Of a stretch of 64,000 nt of DNA, positions 23,551-31,904 are shown piece after piece (the first letter of the stretch is position 1; each line of letters starts with the position of its first letter). Source of the stretch: Peptoniphilus_B koenoeneniae (GTDB lineage: Bacteria; Bacillota; Clostridia; Tissierellales; Peptoniphilaceae); the NCBI RefSeq assembly GCF_030812875.1, contig NZ_JAUSTN010000007.1, forward strand, positions 62,001 through 126,000. Direction: 5' to 3'. Under the pieces are notes generated by a model. The model was not told the origin of the DNA. It ran no database searches and was given only the letters and a program-made list of their open reading frames with translations. Both the position numbers and the translations under genes were made by a program.

Positions 23551-25208
23551 GAGAATTAAAATTACTTCTAAAAAAAGATTTTTATTTGTCCTTTACAGGA
23601 CCTTTAAAAAAAGCGAAAGCAAAAAACAAGGGTTTACGTGGATATTTGCAACTTGTCCTCATAGGAATACTTTTTATATATTTTTTATTTTTATACTTTG
23701 CCCTATTTAATGGACTTATTCTTCCAGGTATTAAAAGGGGACAAAGTCAAAATATTTTATCCTTTTTCACAATAGCCATTTCCCTTGTGGCTATAATTTT
23801 TACGGTGGCTGAAATTATTTCAAAAATTTATTTTTCCAATGATGTAAAAATTCTTTTGAGCTTGCCTATTAGAAGAAACAATATTTTCATGTCTAAGATT
23901 TTAGTTTCAATGATTGATATTTGTGGACTTTGCCTTTTGGGATTAATTCCCATTTTTTATGGGACTTTAAAATACACGGATATAAATTTTTTCACTATGT
24001 TTGGGATTTTATTTTTAAATTTTTCAAATATTTGCTTAACTTTAAGCTTAATAAGTTTTTTAATTGTGGTATTTATGAAAATTTTCGGTGGCAGGGGAAA
24101 TTTAAAGAATTTTCTACAAATTATAGGCTTTTTATTGATTATGTTTTTATCTTTTGGGCCTCAAATTATAGTTAACAGATTTTTTGCCTCTGGAGCAAAT
24201 ATTGATTATGAAAAGCTTTTAAATTTAATAAAATTTATTTTTCCGCAAATTTTTATTTTAAGTAAAATTTATACTTTAAACAATTTTTTAAGTTTAATTT
24301 TAGGAATTGGAGCCTTGATTTTTGACTTTTGTATTTTTTATTTTTTAAGCTTTCCTCTTTCGAAAATTATGGCTGAAGGAGTTTTAAAAAATGAAGTTAC
24401 AGCAAATAAAAAAGCCCACAGGACTAAAAATAAGAAGACTTCCGCAAGCTTTGCAATTGGAAAAAAGGATTTATTAAATATTGTTAAAACTCCAGTTTAT
24501 TTTTTCAACATAGGTATTACGGGAATTATTTTTCCAATACTTTTATTAATAAATTTAATAAATTTAAGTTCAAAAAAGGGAAATTTTGAAAGTTTAAGGA
24601 ATTTTTTATCTAATTTAAACACTTACGGTTTAAAAACTTTTGATATTTTTATAATTTTTGCCTTTTTATTTTTCCTTTATAGTATTTTTTTACAACCTTC
24701 AACTTTAACCTCTTTCACAAGAGAGGGAAAGAGCATTTATCTTATGCAAACTTTGCCTATTTCTTATGAGGATCAAATAAGGGGAAGACTTTTTGCCTCT
24801 TTATTTTTTCAAATGTTAAATATTTTACCTATGATTTTTTTAATAGGCTATATTTCAGGCTTTAAGCTTATAAATATTTTTGCCATGTTTTTAGGGGGGA
24901 TAGCAGGAAGCTTTTTTTCTTCAATTTTCGGACTTTTATTTGGGATAATTTATCCAAAGTTTGATTGGGACAATCCTCAACAGGCAGTTAAGAAAAATTT
25001 TTCAATTTTTATTTTTAACTTAATTTCTCTTGGAATAATTGGCCTTTTAATAATTTTTATCTACCTTTTATTTAAAAAGTTTAATTTGGACTTTAATATT
25101 ATAAAAATTCTTATTCTAATATTAATTTTATGTTTTTTAATTTTGTCAATCTTTTTAAAAAAGAGGTCAAAAGACCTGCTTAGGGAAAAACTTCCTAGTT
25201 ACAACTAA
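23547..25208 (+). CDS. ABC exporter permease (ABC-2-like)
   Basis: Integral membrane subunit of 553 residues with about twelve hydrophobic helices in two halves and a central charged region around 288-300 (NKKAHRTKNKKTS). The phrase TLTSFTREGKSIYLMQTLPISYEDQIRGRL resembles the coupling loop of large ABC-2 permeases encoded beside GntR-ABC operons. It presumably forms the transport channel with the upstream ATPase. It is the last gene of the four-gene operon. Translation is coupled by a 4-bp overlap. The substrate is not predictable. Confidence 0.82.
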   Translation: MRELKLLLKKDFYLSFTGPLKKAKAKNKGLRGYLQLVLIGILFIYFLFLYFALFNGLILPGIKRGQSQNILSFFTIAISLVAIIFTVAEIISKIYFSNDVKILLSLPIRRNNIFMSKILVSMIDICGLCLLGLIPIFYGTLKYTDINFFTMFGILFLNFSNICLTLSLISFLIVVFMKIFGGRGNLKNFLQIIGFLLIMFLSFGPQIIVNRFFASGANIDYEKLLNLIKFIFPQIFILSKIYTLNNFLSLILGIGALIFDFCIFYFLSFPLSKIMAEGVLKNEVTANKKAHRTKNKKTSASFAIGKKDLLNIVKTPVYFFNIGITGIIFPILLLINLINLSSKKGNFESLRNFLSNLNTYGLKTFDIFIIFAFLFFLYSIFLQPSTLTSFTREGKSIYLMQTLPISYEDQIRGRLFASLFFQMLNILPMIFLIGYISGFKLINIFAMFLGGIAGSFFSSIFGLLFGIIYPKFDWDNPQQAVKKNFSIFIFNLISLGIIGLLIIFIYLLFKKFNLDFNIIKILILILILCFLILSIFLKKRSKDLLREKLPSYN

Positions 25209-25228
25209 AAAAACTTTTTTAACTTTTT

Positions 25229-25256
25229 AAGGGCGATTAAAAATCGCTCTTTTTCT
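25229..25256 (+). terminator. Rho-independent terminator of the GntR/ABC operon
   Basis: AAGGGCGATT (25229-25238) pairs with AATCGCTCTT (25242-25251) with one wobble, followed by TTTC. Confidence 0.88.
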
Positions 25257-25351
25257 TTTCTGTAAAAATTTAAGATTTATTTTATTTATAATATTTAGGC
25301 TAAAGTCAATATATTTTATAAGATAAGATTGTTATTATTTATGATGATTAA

Positions 25352-25380
25352 TTCACAAGGGCTTTTTTTAGTGTTATAAT
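25352..25380 (+). promoter_or_regulatory. sigma-A promoter of the rnf operon
   Basis: TTCACA (25352-25357), a 17-bp spacer and TATAAT (25375-25380) preceded by TGT, an extended -10. It is about 55 bp before rnfC. Confidence 0.75.
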
Positions 25381-25435
25381 GAAGAACATGAAATATTATG
25401 TATTTTTGCAATTATTCTTTTGAGAGGTGAAAATT

Positions 25436-26767
25436 ATGAGTTCAAGGAATCTCACCTTTAAAGTAGGTGGAATTCACTTTGACGAACACAAAGAACTTTC
25501 AGAAAAGGCTTCAATTGAAGTAATGCCTGAAGTAGATGTTGTTTACATACCAATGTCTCAACATATAGGTGCTCCATGTAAGCCTATAGTGAAAGTTGGA
25601 GATGAAGTTAAAGTCGGCACAAAAGTTGGCGATTCAGAAGCTTTTATTTCCGCTGCTGTTCACTCAAGTGTATCCGGTAGTGTAACCGGAATTAAAAAAA
25701 TGTATACTGCCGATGGAAGATATTGTGATTGCGTAGTTATCAAAAACAATGGTAAAAATGAAATGGAAGAAAGAACTCCCATAACTAAGGAAGAGGACCT
25801 TACTTTTGACAAACTTATACCGTTTGTAAAAGACAAGGGCCTTGTTGGTATGGGTGGAGCTGGATTTCCTCTTCATGCAAAGCTTAAAAGCGAAAACCCA
25901 GTTCTTGATGAATGCGTAATTAACGGGGCGGAATGTGAACCTTTCCTTACCTGCGACCATCGAATCATGCTTGAAAAGACTGAAGAGATTTTAAAGGGTC
26001 TTGACATCTTTTCAAAATTCTACAACAAAGAAGCTTCTTATATGGCTATTGAAGAAAATAAGCCTGATGCTATTGAAAAAATGGAAGAAACCATTAAAAA
26101 GCATCCAGAATACAGTCATCTTAAAGTTGTAGGATGTAAGACAAAATATCCCCAAGGGGATTCAAAAAGACTTTCTGAAGCTGTTTTAGGAAGAATAGTT
26201 CCACAAAACGGTGTTACCAACGACGTAGGAGTTTTCCTTACTAATGTGGGAACCACTCTTGCTTTCTATGAAGCTGTAGTTGAAGGTAGAAGCTCTTATG
26301 AAAGAGTTATTACCGTTTCAGGTTCAGGTATTAATACGCCTAAAAATATTTTAGTTAAAATAGGGACTCCTGTTAAAGATATCCTCGATTTTTGTGGAGG
26401 AGTTAAGGAAAATACCCTTGAAATTATTTGTGGCGGTCCTATGACTGGAAAATCAGTCTTTGATCTTGAAAGTCCAATTACTAAGACTACTTCAGGTATT
26501 TTAGTTTTCACTGATGTTGAAATTGAACAAACTGAAGAAAGTCCTTGTATAAAATGTTCAAGATGTATTGACCATTGTCCTGCAAGAATTAATCCTACGG
26601 ACATTAATGCTTCTATTTTAATAGGAGATTTGGACAGATGCGATGAACTCCATGCTGATCAATGTATGGAATGTGGTATTTGTTCTTTTGTATGTCCTGC
26701 AAAGAGATATTTAACTCAGTCGGTTAAACTTGCAAAGCGTGAACTTAGAATGAGAACAAAGAGGTAA
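25436..26767 (+). CDS. rnfC: Rnf complex subunit RnfC (electron transport to NAD+)
   Basis: Peripheral subunit of 443 residues that binds NADH/FMN and passes electrons between the soluble and membrane parts of the ferredoxin:NAD+ oxidoreductase. The NAD/FMN-binding core contains GLVGMGGAGFPLHAKL and NGAECEPFLTCDH. Two 4Fe-4S motifs near the C-terminus are CIKCSRCIDHCP and CMECGICSFVCP. ATG 25436 follows GAGAGGTG; the GTG at 25427 lies within that site. It is the first of six genes in the order C, D, G, E, A, B, the order known from Clostridium and Acetobacterium. Confidence 0.96.
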   Translation: MSSRNLTFKVGGIHFDEHKELSEKASIEVMPEVDVVYIPMSQHIGAPCKPIVKVGDEVKVGTKVGDSEAFISAAVHSSVSGSVTGIKKMYTADGRYCDCVVIKNNGKNEMEERTPITKEEDLTFDKLIPFVKDKGLVGMGGAGFPLHAKLKSENPVLDECVINGAECEPFLTCDHRIMLEKTEEILKGLDIFSKFYNKEASYMAIEENKPDAIEKMEETIKKHPEYSHLKVVGCKTKYPQGDSKRLSEAVLGRIVPQNGVTNDVGVFLTNVGTTLAFYEAVVEGRSSYERVITVSGSGINTPKNILVKIGTPVKDILDFCGGVKENTLEIICGGPMTGKSVFDLESPITKTTSGILVFTDVEIEQTEESPCIKCSRCIDHCPARINPTDINASILIGDLDRCDELHADQCMECGICSFVCPAKRYLTQSVKLAKRELRMRTKR

Positions 26768-26770
26768 GAT

Positions 26771-27751
26771 ATGGAAAATATAAAAACTAATTCGCTAAAA
26801 GGTAACGATTTTTATGTATCCCTTGCCCCTCACATCAGGTCTAAGGATACGGTTACAAAAATTATGCTTGATGTTATCATCGCCCTTATTCCGGCCTTAA
26901 TAGGCTCTGTTTACTTTATGGGAATAAGAGCTTTATGGATGACACTTATTTGCGTAGTTTCTTGTGTTTGTGCTGAATATATAATTCAAAGAATTTTGAA
27001 AAAACCCGTTCAAATAAGAGACTTATCTGCAGTTGTTACAGGTATTTTAATTGCCTTTAACCTGCCTATTAAATTTCCATTTTGGATGGCTATTTTTGGA
27101 TGCTTCTTTACAATGATAATTGTTAAAGAATGTTTTGGGGGAATAGGTCAAAACTTTATGAACCCTGCTCTTGCTGCAAGAATTGTCTTAATGGCTTCTT
27201 GGGCAAAGGATATGACAAGTTATATTGATTATAATTCAATAGCTTCTTCTACAATTGACGGAGTTGTTCAAGCAACACCTCTTCAAATGATAAAGGCAGG
27301 AACTTTTGAAGGACTTCCACCTCTTCAAGATATGATTATCGGAAGATGCTATGGAGTTATAGGTGAAACAAGTGCTATACTTCTTGCAATTGGTGGAATC
27401 TACTTAATAATCCGTGGAGTTATCTCTTGGAAAACTCCTGTTGTATTTATTGGAACAACAATTGTATTTTTATTTATTTTTGGAGTACCTGCAAATATTA
27501 TTCCTTATGAAGTTTTCGGAGGCGGACTTTTCCTTGGAGCCTTCTTTATGGCTACAGACTATGCTTCAAGCCCAGCAAATGGAAAGGGAAAACTTATATT
27601 TGCATTTGGCTGCGGGCTTATAACGGCTCTCATTAGGACCAAGGCAAGCTTACCTGAAGGTGTAAGTTATGCAATTTGCTTAATGAACGTTGCAAGTCCT
27701 CTAATAGATAGACTTACTAAAACACAAGCATATGGGGAGGCAAAAAAATGA
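26771..27751 (+). CDS. rnfD: Rnf complex subunit RnfD
   Basis: Membrane subunit of 326 residues with about nine helices and the covalent-FMN site in DGVVQATPLQ, where Thr169 is the expected flavin attachment residue. Other family features are FGGIGQNFMNPALAAR and the late loop ATDYASSPANGKGKL. It couples electron transfer to ion movement with RnfG and the A/E pair. It starts 3 bp after rnfC and its stop overlaps rnfG by 4 bp. Confidence 0.95.
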   Translation: MENIKTNSLKGNDFYVSLAPHIRSKDTVTKIMLDVIIALIPALIGSVYFMGIRALWMTLICVVSCVCAEYIIQRILKKPVQIRDLSAVVTGILIAFNLPIKFPFWMAIFGCFFTMIIVKECFGGIGQNFMNPALAARIVLMASWAKDMTSYIDYNSIASSTIDGVVQATPLQMIKAGTFEGLPPLQDMIIGRCYGVIGETSAILLAIGGIYLIIRGVISWKTPVVFIGTTIVFLFIFGVPANIIPYEVFGGGLFLGAFFMATDYASSPANGKGKLIFAFGCGLITALIRTKASLPEGVSYAICLMNVASPLIDRLTKTQAYGEAKK

Positions 27752-28344
27752 AAGAACCTGTAAAATTTGGTATTATTCTAATTGCCTTTTGTGCACTTTC
27801 AGCCGGCCTTTTGGCATATGTAAACGGAGTTACAGCTCCTAGGATTGCTCAAATGGAGCTTGAACAAACTCTTGCATCCTACAAAGAAATCTTTGGAGAT
27901 GCAGCTGATAAATTTGAAAAGTATGACGAAGCAAAACTTGCAAAAGTTCAAGAAAAATACCCAGACATCTTAGACATATTCGTTGCTACAAAAGGTGACA
28001 AGGTTGTAGGATATGGTATTAATGCAGCAACATCAGGTTTTGGTGGATCCATGAAAAATGCCATTGGAATTTTGCTTGACGGAGATAAAATAGCTGGTTT
28101 TAGAAATATTTCCAATGGAGAAACAAAGGGATTTGGTTCTCACATAGCTGATGAAGATTATATAAAATCTTATGAAGGCAAATCAGCTGCAGGGCCTCTT
28201 GAATATTCAAAAGATCCTCAAGGTGAAGATCAAGTTATGTGGATTACCGGTGCAACTGTAACATCAAAAGCTGTTGTAAAAGGCGATAATATGGTTATAG
28301 AAGCCTACAATGACCTTTTAAAGAATGATGGGGGTGCTAAATAA
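27748..28344 (+). CDS. rnfG: Rnf complex subunit RnfG (FMN-binding)
   Basis: Subunit of 198 residues: one N-terminal membrane helix (about 7-27) and an extracytoplasmic FMN-binding domain ending with the site TGATVTS, where Thr170 should carry FMN through a phosphoester. The conserved stretch GFGGSMKNAIGILLDGDKI is also present. It sits between rnfD (4-bp overlap) and rnfE (1-bp overlap). Confidence 0.95.
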   Translation: MKEPVKFGIILIAFCALSAGLLAYVNGVTAPRIAQMELEQTLASYKEIFGDAADKFEKYDEAKLAKVQEKYPDILDIFVATKGDKVVGYGINAATSGFGGSMKNAIGILLDGDKIAGFRNISNGETKGFGSHIADEDYIKSYEGKSAAGPLEYSKDPQGEDQVMWITGATVTSKAVVKGDNMVIEAYNDLLKNDGGAK

Positions 28345-28940
28345 TGAATTTATTTAAAGTATTTAAGGATTCAATGCTTAAAAACAACCCGATATTCATC
28401 CAACTTATCGGTCTTTGTTCTACACTTGCCATTACAAATAACTTAATGAATGCAATAGCAATGGGAGTTGCCGTTACTTTTGTACTTATTATGAGTAATG
28501 CAGTTGTATCAATATTTAGAAAGATTATTCCTGACAAAATAAGGATTCCTTGTTTTATAGTAGTAATTGCTACATTTGTAACTTTAGTAGAAATGATTTT
28601 GCACGCATTTAGCCCTGCAATCTATTCAGCTCTTGGTATTTTCTTACCTCTAATAGTTGTAAACTGTTGTATTCTTGGGGAAGCAGAAGGCTTTGCTTAC
28701 AAAAATAAAGTTATTCCTTCAATCGTTGACGGTTTAGGAACAGGTGTAGGATATAGTATAGCTGTAATTTTAATGGGCTTTTTCCGTGAACTTTTCGGAT
28801 ACGGAACTCTTTTAAATCAAAGAATTTTACCGGAAGCTTTTCCGGGAATCGGTTTAATGGGAGCACCAGCAGGAGCTTTTATTCTACTTGGATTTTTAAT
28901 TGCGGCCTTTAAATATCTATTATCAAGGAGGAGTGAATAA
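28344..28940 (+). CDS. rnfE: Rnf complex subunit RnfE
   Basis: Six-helix membrane protein of 198 residues, homologous to RnfA and to NqrD. Recognisable are KNNPIFIQLIGLCSTLAIT at the N-terminus, with one of the two inverted half-site cysteines, and LPLIVVNCCILGEAEGFA in the second half. RnfA and RnfE form the antiparallel pair that holds a 2Fe-2S cluster in the membrane and lines the ion path. Adjacent genes overlap by one base at each end. Confidence 0.95.
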   Translation: MNLFKVFKDSMLKNNPIFIQLIGLCSTLAITNNLMNAIAMGVAVTFVLIMSNAVVSIFRKIIPDKIRIPCFIVVIATFVTLVEMILHAFSPAIYSALGIFLPLIVVNCCILGEAEGFAYKNKVIPSIVDGLGTGVGYSIAVILMGFFRELFGYGTLLNQRILPEAFPGIGLMGAPAGAFILLGFLIAAFKYLLSRRSE

Positions 28941-29518
28941 TGTTAGGTAAGTTAATAACAATTTTAATATCTACAATTCTTGTTAATAACTATGTATTTG
29001 CTCAATTCTTGGGTATTTGTCCCTTCCTTGGAGTTTCTTCAAAAACTGAAACTGCAACAGGAATGGGTGTTGCAGTAACATTTGTAGTTGTTATTGCATC
29101 AATTATCACTTGGTTATTACAAACTTATATTTTGAATGTTTTTCATCTTGAATATCTACAAACAATCGTATTTATTCTTGTAATAGCATCTCTTGTACAA
29201 TTTGTAGAAATGGTTATAAAGAAGACATCACCTGGTCTATATACTGCCATGGGTGTTTATCTTCCCCTAATAACTACAAACTGTGTTGTACTTGGTGTAA
29301 CAGTATTAAACATTCAAAACAAATACAATATTATTGAAACTATTTTTTCCGGATTTGGTGCATCAGTAGGTTTTGCCCTTGCACTTATACTTATGAGTGC
29401 TCTTAGAGAAAAACTTGCAATAGGAAATGTACCTAAGGGATTACAAGGAGTACCTATAGCTCTTGTATCAGCAGGTCTTATGGCCCTTGCTTTTTCCGGA
29501 TTCGGCGGATTAGTATAG
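28940..29518 (+). CDS. rnfA: Rnf complex subunit RnfA
   Basis: Six-helix protein of 192 residues, paralogue of rnfE. It shows NNYVFAQFLGICPFLGVS and the mirror motif GVYLPLITTNCVVLGV, which together supply cysteines for the membrane 2Fe-2S cluster shared with RnfE. It is followed 10 bp later by rnfB with its own GGAGGG site. Confidence 0.95.
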   Translation: MLGKLITILISTILVNNYVFAQFLGICPFLGVSSKTETATGMGVAVTFVVVIASIITWLLQTYILNVFHLEYLQTIVFILVIASLVQFVEMVIKKTSPGLYTAMGVYLPLITTNCVVLGVTVLNIQNKYNIIETIFSGFGASVGFALALILMSALREKLAIGNVPKGLQGVPIALVSAGLMALAFSGFGGLV

Positions 29519-29528
29519 GAGGGAAAAA

Positions 29529-30497
29529 ATGGATATAAAAACAATTATTTACCCTATAATCATCCTTGCAATTATGGGAGGTCTATTTGGAGTTGTCCTT
29601 TCTATAGCTTCAAAGGTTTTTGCCGTAGAAGTTGATCCTAAAGTTTTGGCAGTAAGAAATTGTCTTCCAGGAGCAAACTGTGGAGCTTGTGGATTTCCAG
29701 GATGCGATGGTCTTGCAGCTGCTATAGCTGAAGGAAAAGCTGATGTAACTTCCTGTGCAATAGGAGGAGCTGAAACCGCAGAAAAGATTGCTGAAGTTAT
29801 GGGCGTAAATGCCGGCAACATTGAAAGAAAAGTTGCTATGGTAAGATGCCAAGGAACTTGCGGCAAGGCTAAAGATAAATATGATTATCACGGACTTGTA
29901 GACTGCAGACTTATAGGAGATTTTCAAAAAGGTTCTAAGGCCTGTGGCTATGGATGTTTAGGCGGTGGAACTTGCGTAGGAGTTTGTGAATTTGACGCAA
30001 TTCATATTGTAGACGGAGTTGCACAAGTTGATAAAGAAAAATGCGTTGCTTGTTTAAAATGTATAAAGATTTGTCCTAAAAACATAATTGACTTAATACC
30101 TTACAAACAAAAAACAGCTGTAAAATGTTTCTCAAACGACAGCGGTAAAGATGTAAGAGTATCTTGTTCTGTTGGTTGTATAGGATGTGGAATTTGCGAA
30201 AAGAAATGTCCTAAAGATGCTATACATGTTGAAAACAACCTTGCAAGCATAGATTATGACAAATGTATAAATTGTGGAATTTGCGTTGCAAATTGTCCTA
30301 CAGGAGCAATTTACTGCGAATATCCTGAAAGAATAGAAAAAATAAAAGCTCAACAAAAAGCAGCTCAAGAAAAGAAAAAACAAGCTGCTATGGAAGCAAA
30401 AAAAGCTGAAGAAGCTAAAAAAGCTGAAGAAGCTAAAAAAGCTGAAGAAGCTAAAAAAGCTGAAGAAGAAAAAGAAGCTCAAACAACAAATGCATAA
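29529..30497 (+). CDS. rnfB: Rnf complex subunit RnfB (ferredoxin-oxidising, Fe-S protein) with AKKAEE tail
   Basis: Electron-entry subunit of 322 residues that takes electrons from reduced ferredoxin. An N-terminal membrane helix (about 5-28) is followed by the Fe-S domain CGACGFPGCDGLA. Further cluster motifs are CGYGCLGGGTCVGVC, CVACLKCIKICP, CIGCGICEKKCP and CINCGICVANCP. The last roughly 45 residues are a Lys/Glu/Ala tail with four exact AKKAEE repeats, likely a charged helix and not needed for cluster binding. It ends the rnf operon. Confidence 0.96.
   Translation: MDIKTIIYPIIILAIMGGLFGVVLSIASKVFAVEVDPKVLAVRNCLPGANCGACGFPGCDGLAAAIAEGKADVTSCAIGGAETAEKIAEVMGVNAGNIERKVAMVRCQGTCGKAKDKYDYHGLVDCRLIGDFQKGSKACGYGCLGGGTCVGVCEFDAIHIVDGVAQVDKEKCVACLKCIKICPKNIIDLIPYKQKTAVKCFSNDSGKDVRVSCSVGCIGCGICEKKCPKDAIHVENNLASIDYDKCINCGICVANCPTGAIYCEYPERIEKIKAQQKAAQEKKKQAAMEAKKAEEAKKAEEAKKAEEAKKAEEEKEAQTTNA
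30396..30467 (+). repeat. four 18-bp tandem repeats inside rnfB
   Basis: Four units of GC(A/T)AAAAAAGCTGAAGAA encode AKKAEE each. The copies are identical apart from the first codon. Such exact short repeats can change in number by slippage, altering tail length without breaking the frame. Confidence 0.9.
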
Positions 30498-30505
30498 AAA
30501 AATGA

Positions 30506-30533
30506 GAGGACCTTAATAAGGTCTTCTTTTTTT
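30506..30533 (+). terminator. Rho-independent terminator of the rnf operon
   Basis: GAGGACCTT (30506-30514) pairs with AAGGTCTTC (30518-30526) with one wobble, followed by seven T. Confidence 0.9.
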
Positions 30534-30598
30534 GCAAAATTTTTTGAAATATAATTAAAATAAAATTTTTATAGAAACTATAAGATAAAACAAAAATA

Positions 30599-30627
30599 TT
30601 GACAAAAAAGGACTTTGTCTATACAAT
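30599..30627 (+). promoter_or_regulatory. strong sigma-A promoter of rpsF-ssb-rpsR
   Basis: TTGACA (30599-30604), a 17-bp spacer and TACAAT (30622-30627). This leaves a leader of about 55 nt before rpsF containing the small hairpin GCAC-AAGTAT-GTGC. Known rpsF leaders bind the S6:S18 pair for feedback. The leader here is short, and I could not confirm that motif. Confidence 0.85.
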
Positions 30628-30688
30628 AATAAAGATCGTTATATCCTTGCACAAGTATGTGCCTAAGAGTCCACAAGGAGGTGTAGAG

Positions 30689-30973
30689 ATGAATAAATAT
30701 GAAGTAGTTGTCATGTTTTATCCTGAAGTAGAAGAAGAAGCAAGAAACAGTGCTTTAGAAAGACTAAAAGGTATCATTGAAAAAGAAGGAACTATTTCAA
30801 ACATCGATGAATGGGGAATGAGAAAGCTTGCATATGAAATAGAATATAAAAATGAAGCTTATTATGTTCTAATAACATTTGAAGCAAAACCGGCAGCTGT
30901 AAAAGAATTTGACAGAGTTGCCAAGATTATGGAACCCGTTATGAGAAGTATGATAGTTCGTTTAGACAAATAA
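30689..30973 (+). CDS. rpsF: 30S ribosomal protein S6
   Basis: Protein of 94 residues beginning MNKYEVVVMFYPEVEEEARNS and containing NIDEWGMRKLAYEIEYKNEAYYVL, the S6 pattern. S6 binds S18 on the 16S rRNA platform. ATG 30689 follows AAGGAGG; an in-frame extension to 30599 would include the promoter and is rejected. Classic operon with ssb and rpsR. Confidence 0.97.
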   Translation: MNKYEVVVMFYPEVEEEARNSALERLKGIIEKEGTISNIDEWGMRKLAYEIEYKNEAYYVLITFEAKPAAVKEFDRVAKIMEPVMRSMIVRLDK

Positions 30974-30983
30974 AGGTGATTTT

Positions 30984-31484
30984 ATGAATGTTGTAATATT
31001 ATATGGAAGATTAACCAGAGATCCAGAAATTAGATATTCTCCAAACGGAAATGCCGTTTTAAGAACAAGCGTAGCAGTAGATAGGGCAATGAGCCGTCAA
31101 AAGAAAGAAGAAGCTCAAAGAAACAATCAGCCTACAGCAGATTTTATTTCTTGTGTAGCCTTTGGAAATACTGCTGAATTAATATCAAATTATTTTAGAA
31201 AAGGATCAAGGATAGCTCTTGAAGGAAGAATTCAAACAGGAAGCTATGACAAACAAGATGGAACGAAAGTTTATACAACAGATGTAGTTATAAACAGAGT
31301 TCACTTTGTGGAAACCGCTTCAGAAAGTCAAAATGGTGGCCAATATGTAAGACGTCCACAAGTAAATCAAGGAAGTAACTTTGATAACCCTCCGGTTAAT
31401 TCTGCATATGAAGACAGCTCATTTAATTCGGATGATAATACAGACGGATTTTATCCTGTAGGAAATGAGGATATTCCGTTTTAA
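30984..31484 (+). CDS. ssb: single-stranded DNA-binding protein
   Basis: Protein of 166 residues. An OB-fold (about 1-108) starts MNVVILYGRLTRDPEIRYSPNG, followed by a flexible Asn/Ser-rich linker and the C-terminal acidic tip NEDIPF, which recruits replication and repair partners. Position between rpsF and rpsR is conserved in bacteria. The ribosome site is AAAGGTGAT. Confidence 0.97.
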   Translation: MNVVILYGRLTRDPEIRYSPNGNAVLRTSVAVDRAMSRQKKEEAQRNNQPTADFISCVAFGNTAELISNYFRKGSRIALEGRIQTGSYDKQDGTKVYTTDVVINRVHFVETASESQNGGQYVRRPQVNQGSNFDNPPVNSAYEDSSFNSDDNTDGFYPVGNEDIPF

Positions 31485-31496
31485 AGGAGATAGAAC

Positions 31497-31721
31497 ATGC
31501 AAAGAAGATTTAGAAGTAGAAAAAAAGTATGTGCTTTCTGCCAAGATTCAAACAAGGTAATAGATTATAAAGATGCAGCCGGACTTAGAAAATATGTGTC
31601 CGACAGAGGAAAGATTCTTCCAAGAAGAGTTACCGGATGTTGTGCAAAGCACCAAAGAGAAATAACAAGTGCTATAAAAAGAGCAAGACAAATTGCCCTT
31701 TTACCATACTCAGCAGACTAA
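31497..31721 (+). CDS. rpsR: 30S ribosomal protein S18
   Basis: Basic protein of 74 residues with KKVCAFCQDSNKVIDYKD, LPRRVTGCCAKHQREI and the ending ARQIALLPYSAD, diagnostic of S18. The C-x2-C and CC pairs indicate a zinc-type variant (C+). AAGGAGAT lies upstream of the ATG. Last gene of the operon. Confidence 0.97.
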   Translation: MQRRFRSRKKVCAFCQDSNKVIDYKDAAGLRKYVSDRGKILPRRVTGCCAKHQREITSAIKRARQIALLPYSAD

Positions 31722-31725
31722 TAAT

Positions 31726-31750
31726 AAGACCGAGAAAATCGGTCTTTTTT
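31726..31750 (+). terminator. Rho-independent terminator after rpsR
   Basis: AAGACCGA (31726-31733) pairs with TCGGTCTT (31739-31746), followed by T residues. Confidence 0.93.
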
Positions 31751-31904
31751 ATTTATAAAGGCTTATTAATTTAAGTCTTTATTTTTTTTGTCCTAAAGTC
31801 TTTTTTTTATAAAAAATTTGTATTTAAAATTAAAATAAGTTTGAAATTGTAACAAACGTTATAATATGATAGTATGAATATTATAAAAAACCTTAGGAGG
31901 AAAT

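Noticed and set aside
23480..23710. 76-codon ORF across the ATPase/permease junction
   Set aside because: It lies in another frame over two well-supported coupled genes.
25209..25435. Possible riboswitch or regulatory RNA before rnfC
   Set aside because: The promoter lies only about 55 bp before the start; the leader has no notable structure.
30132..30482. 116-codon minus-strand ORF opposite rnfB
   Set aside because: Its Phe/Ser-only repeats are the antisense of the AKKAEE-coding repeats. The rnfB frame has clear Fe-S motifs.
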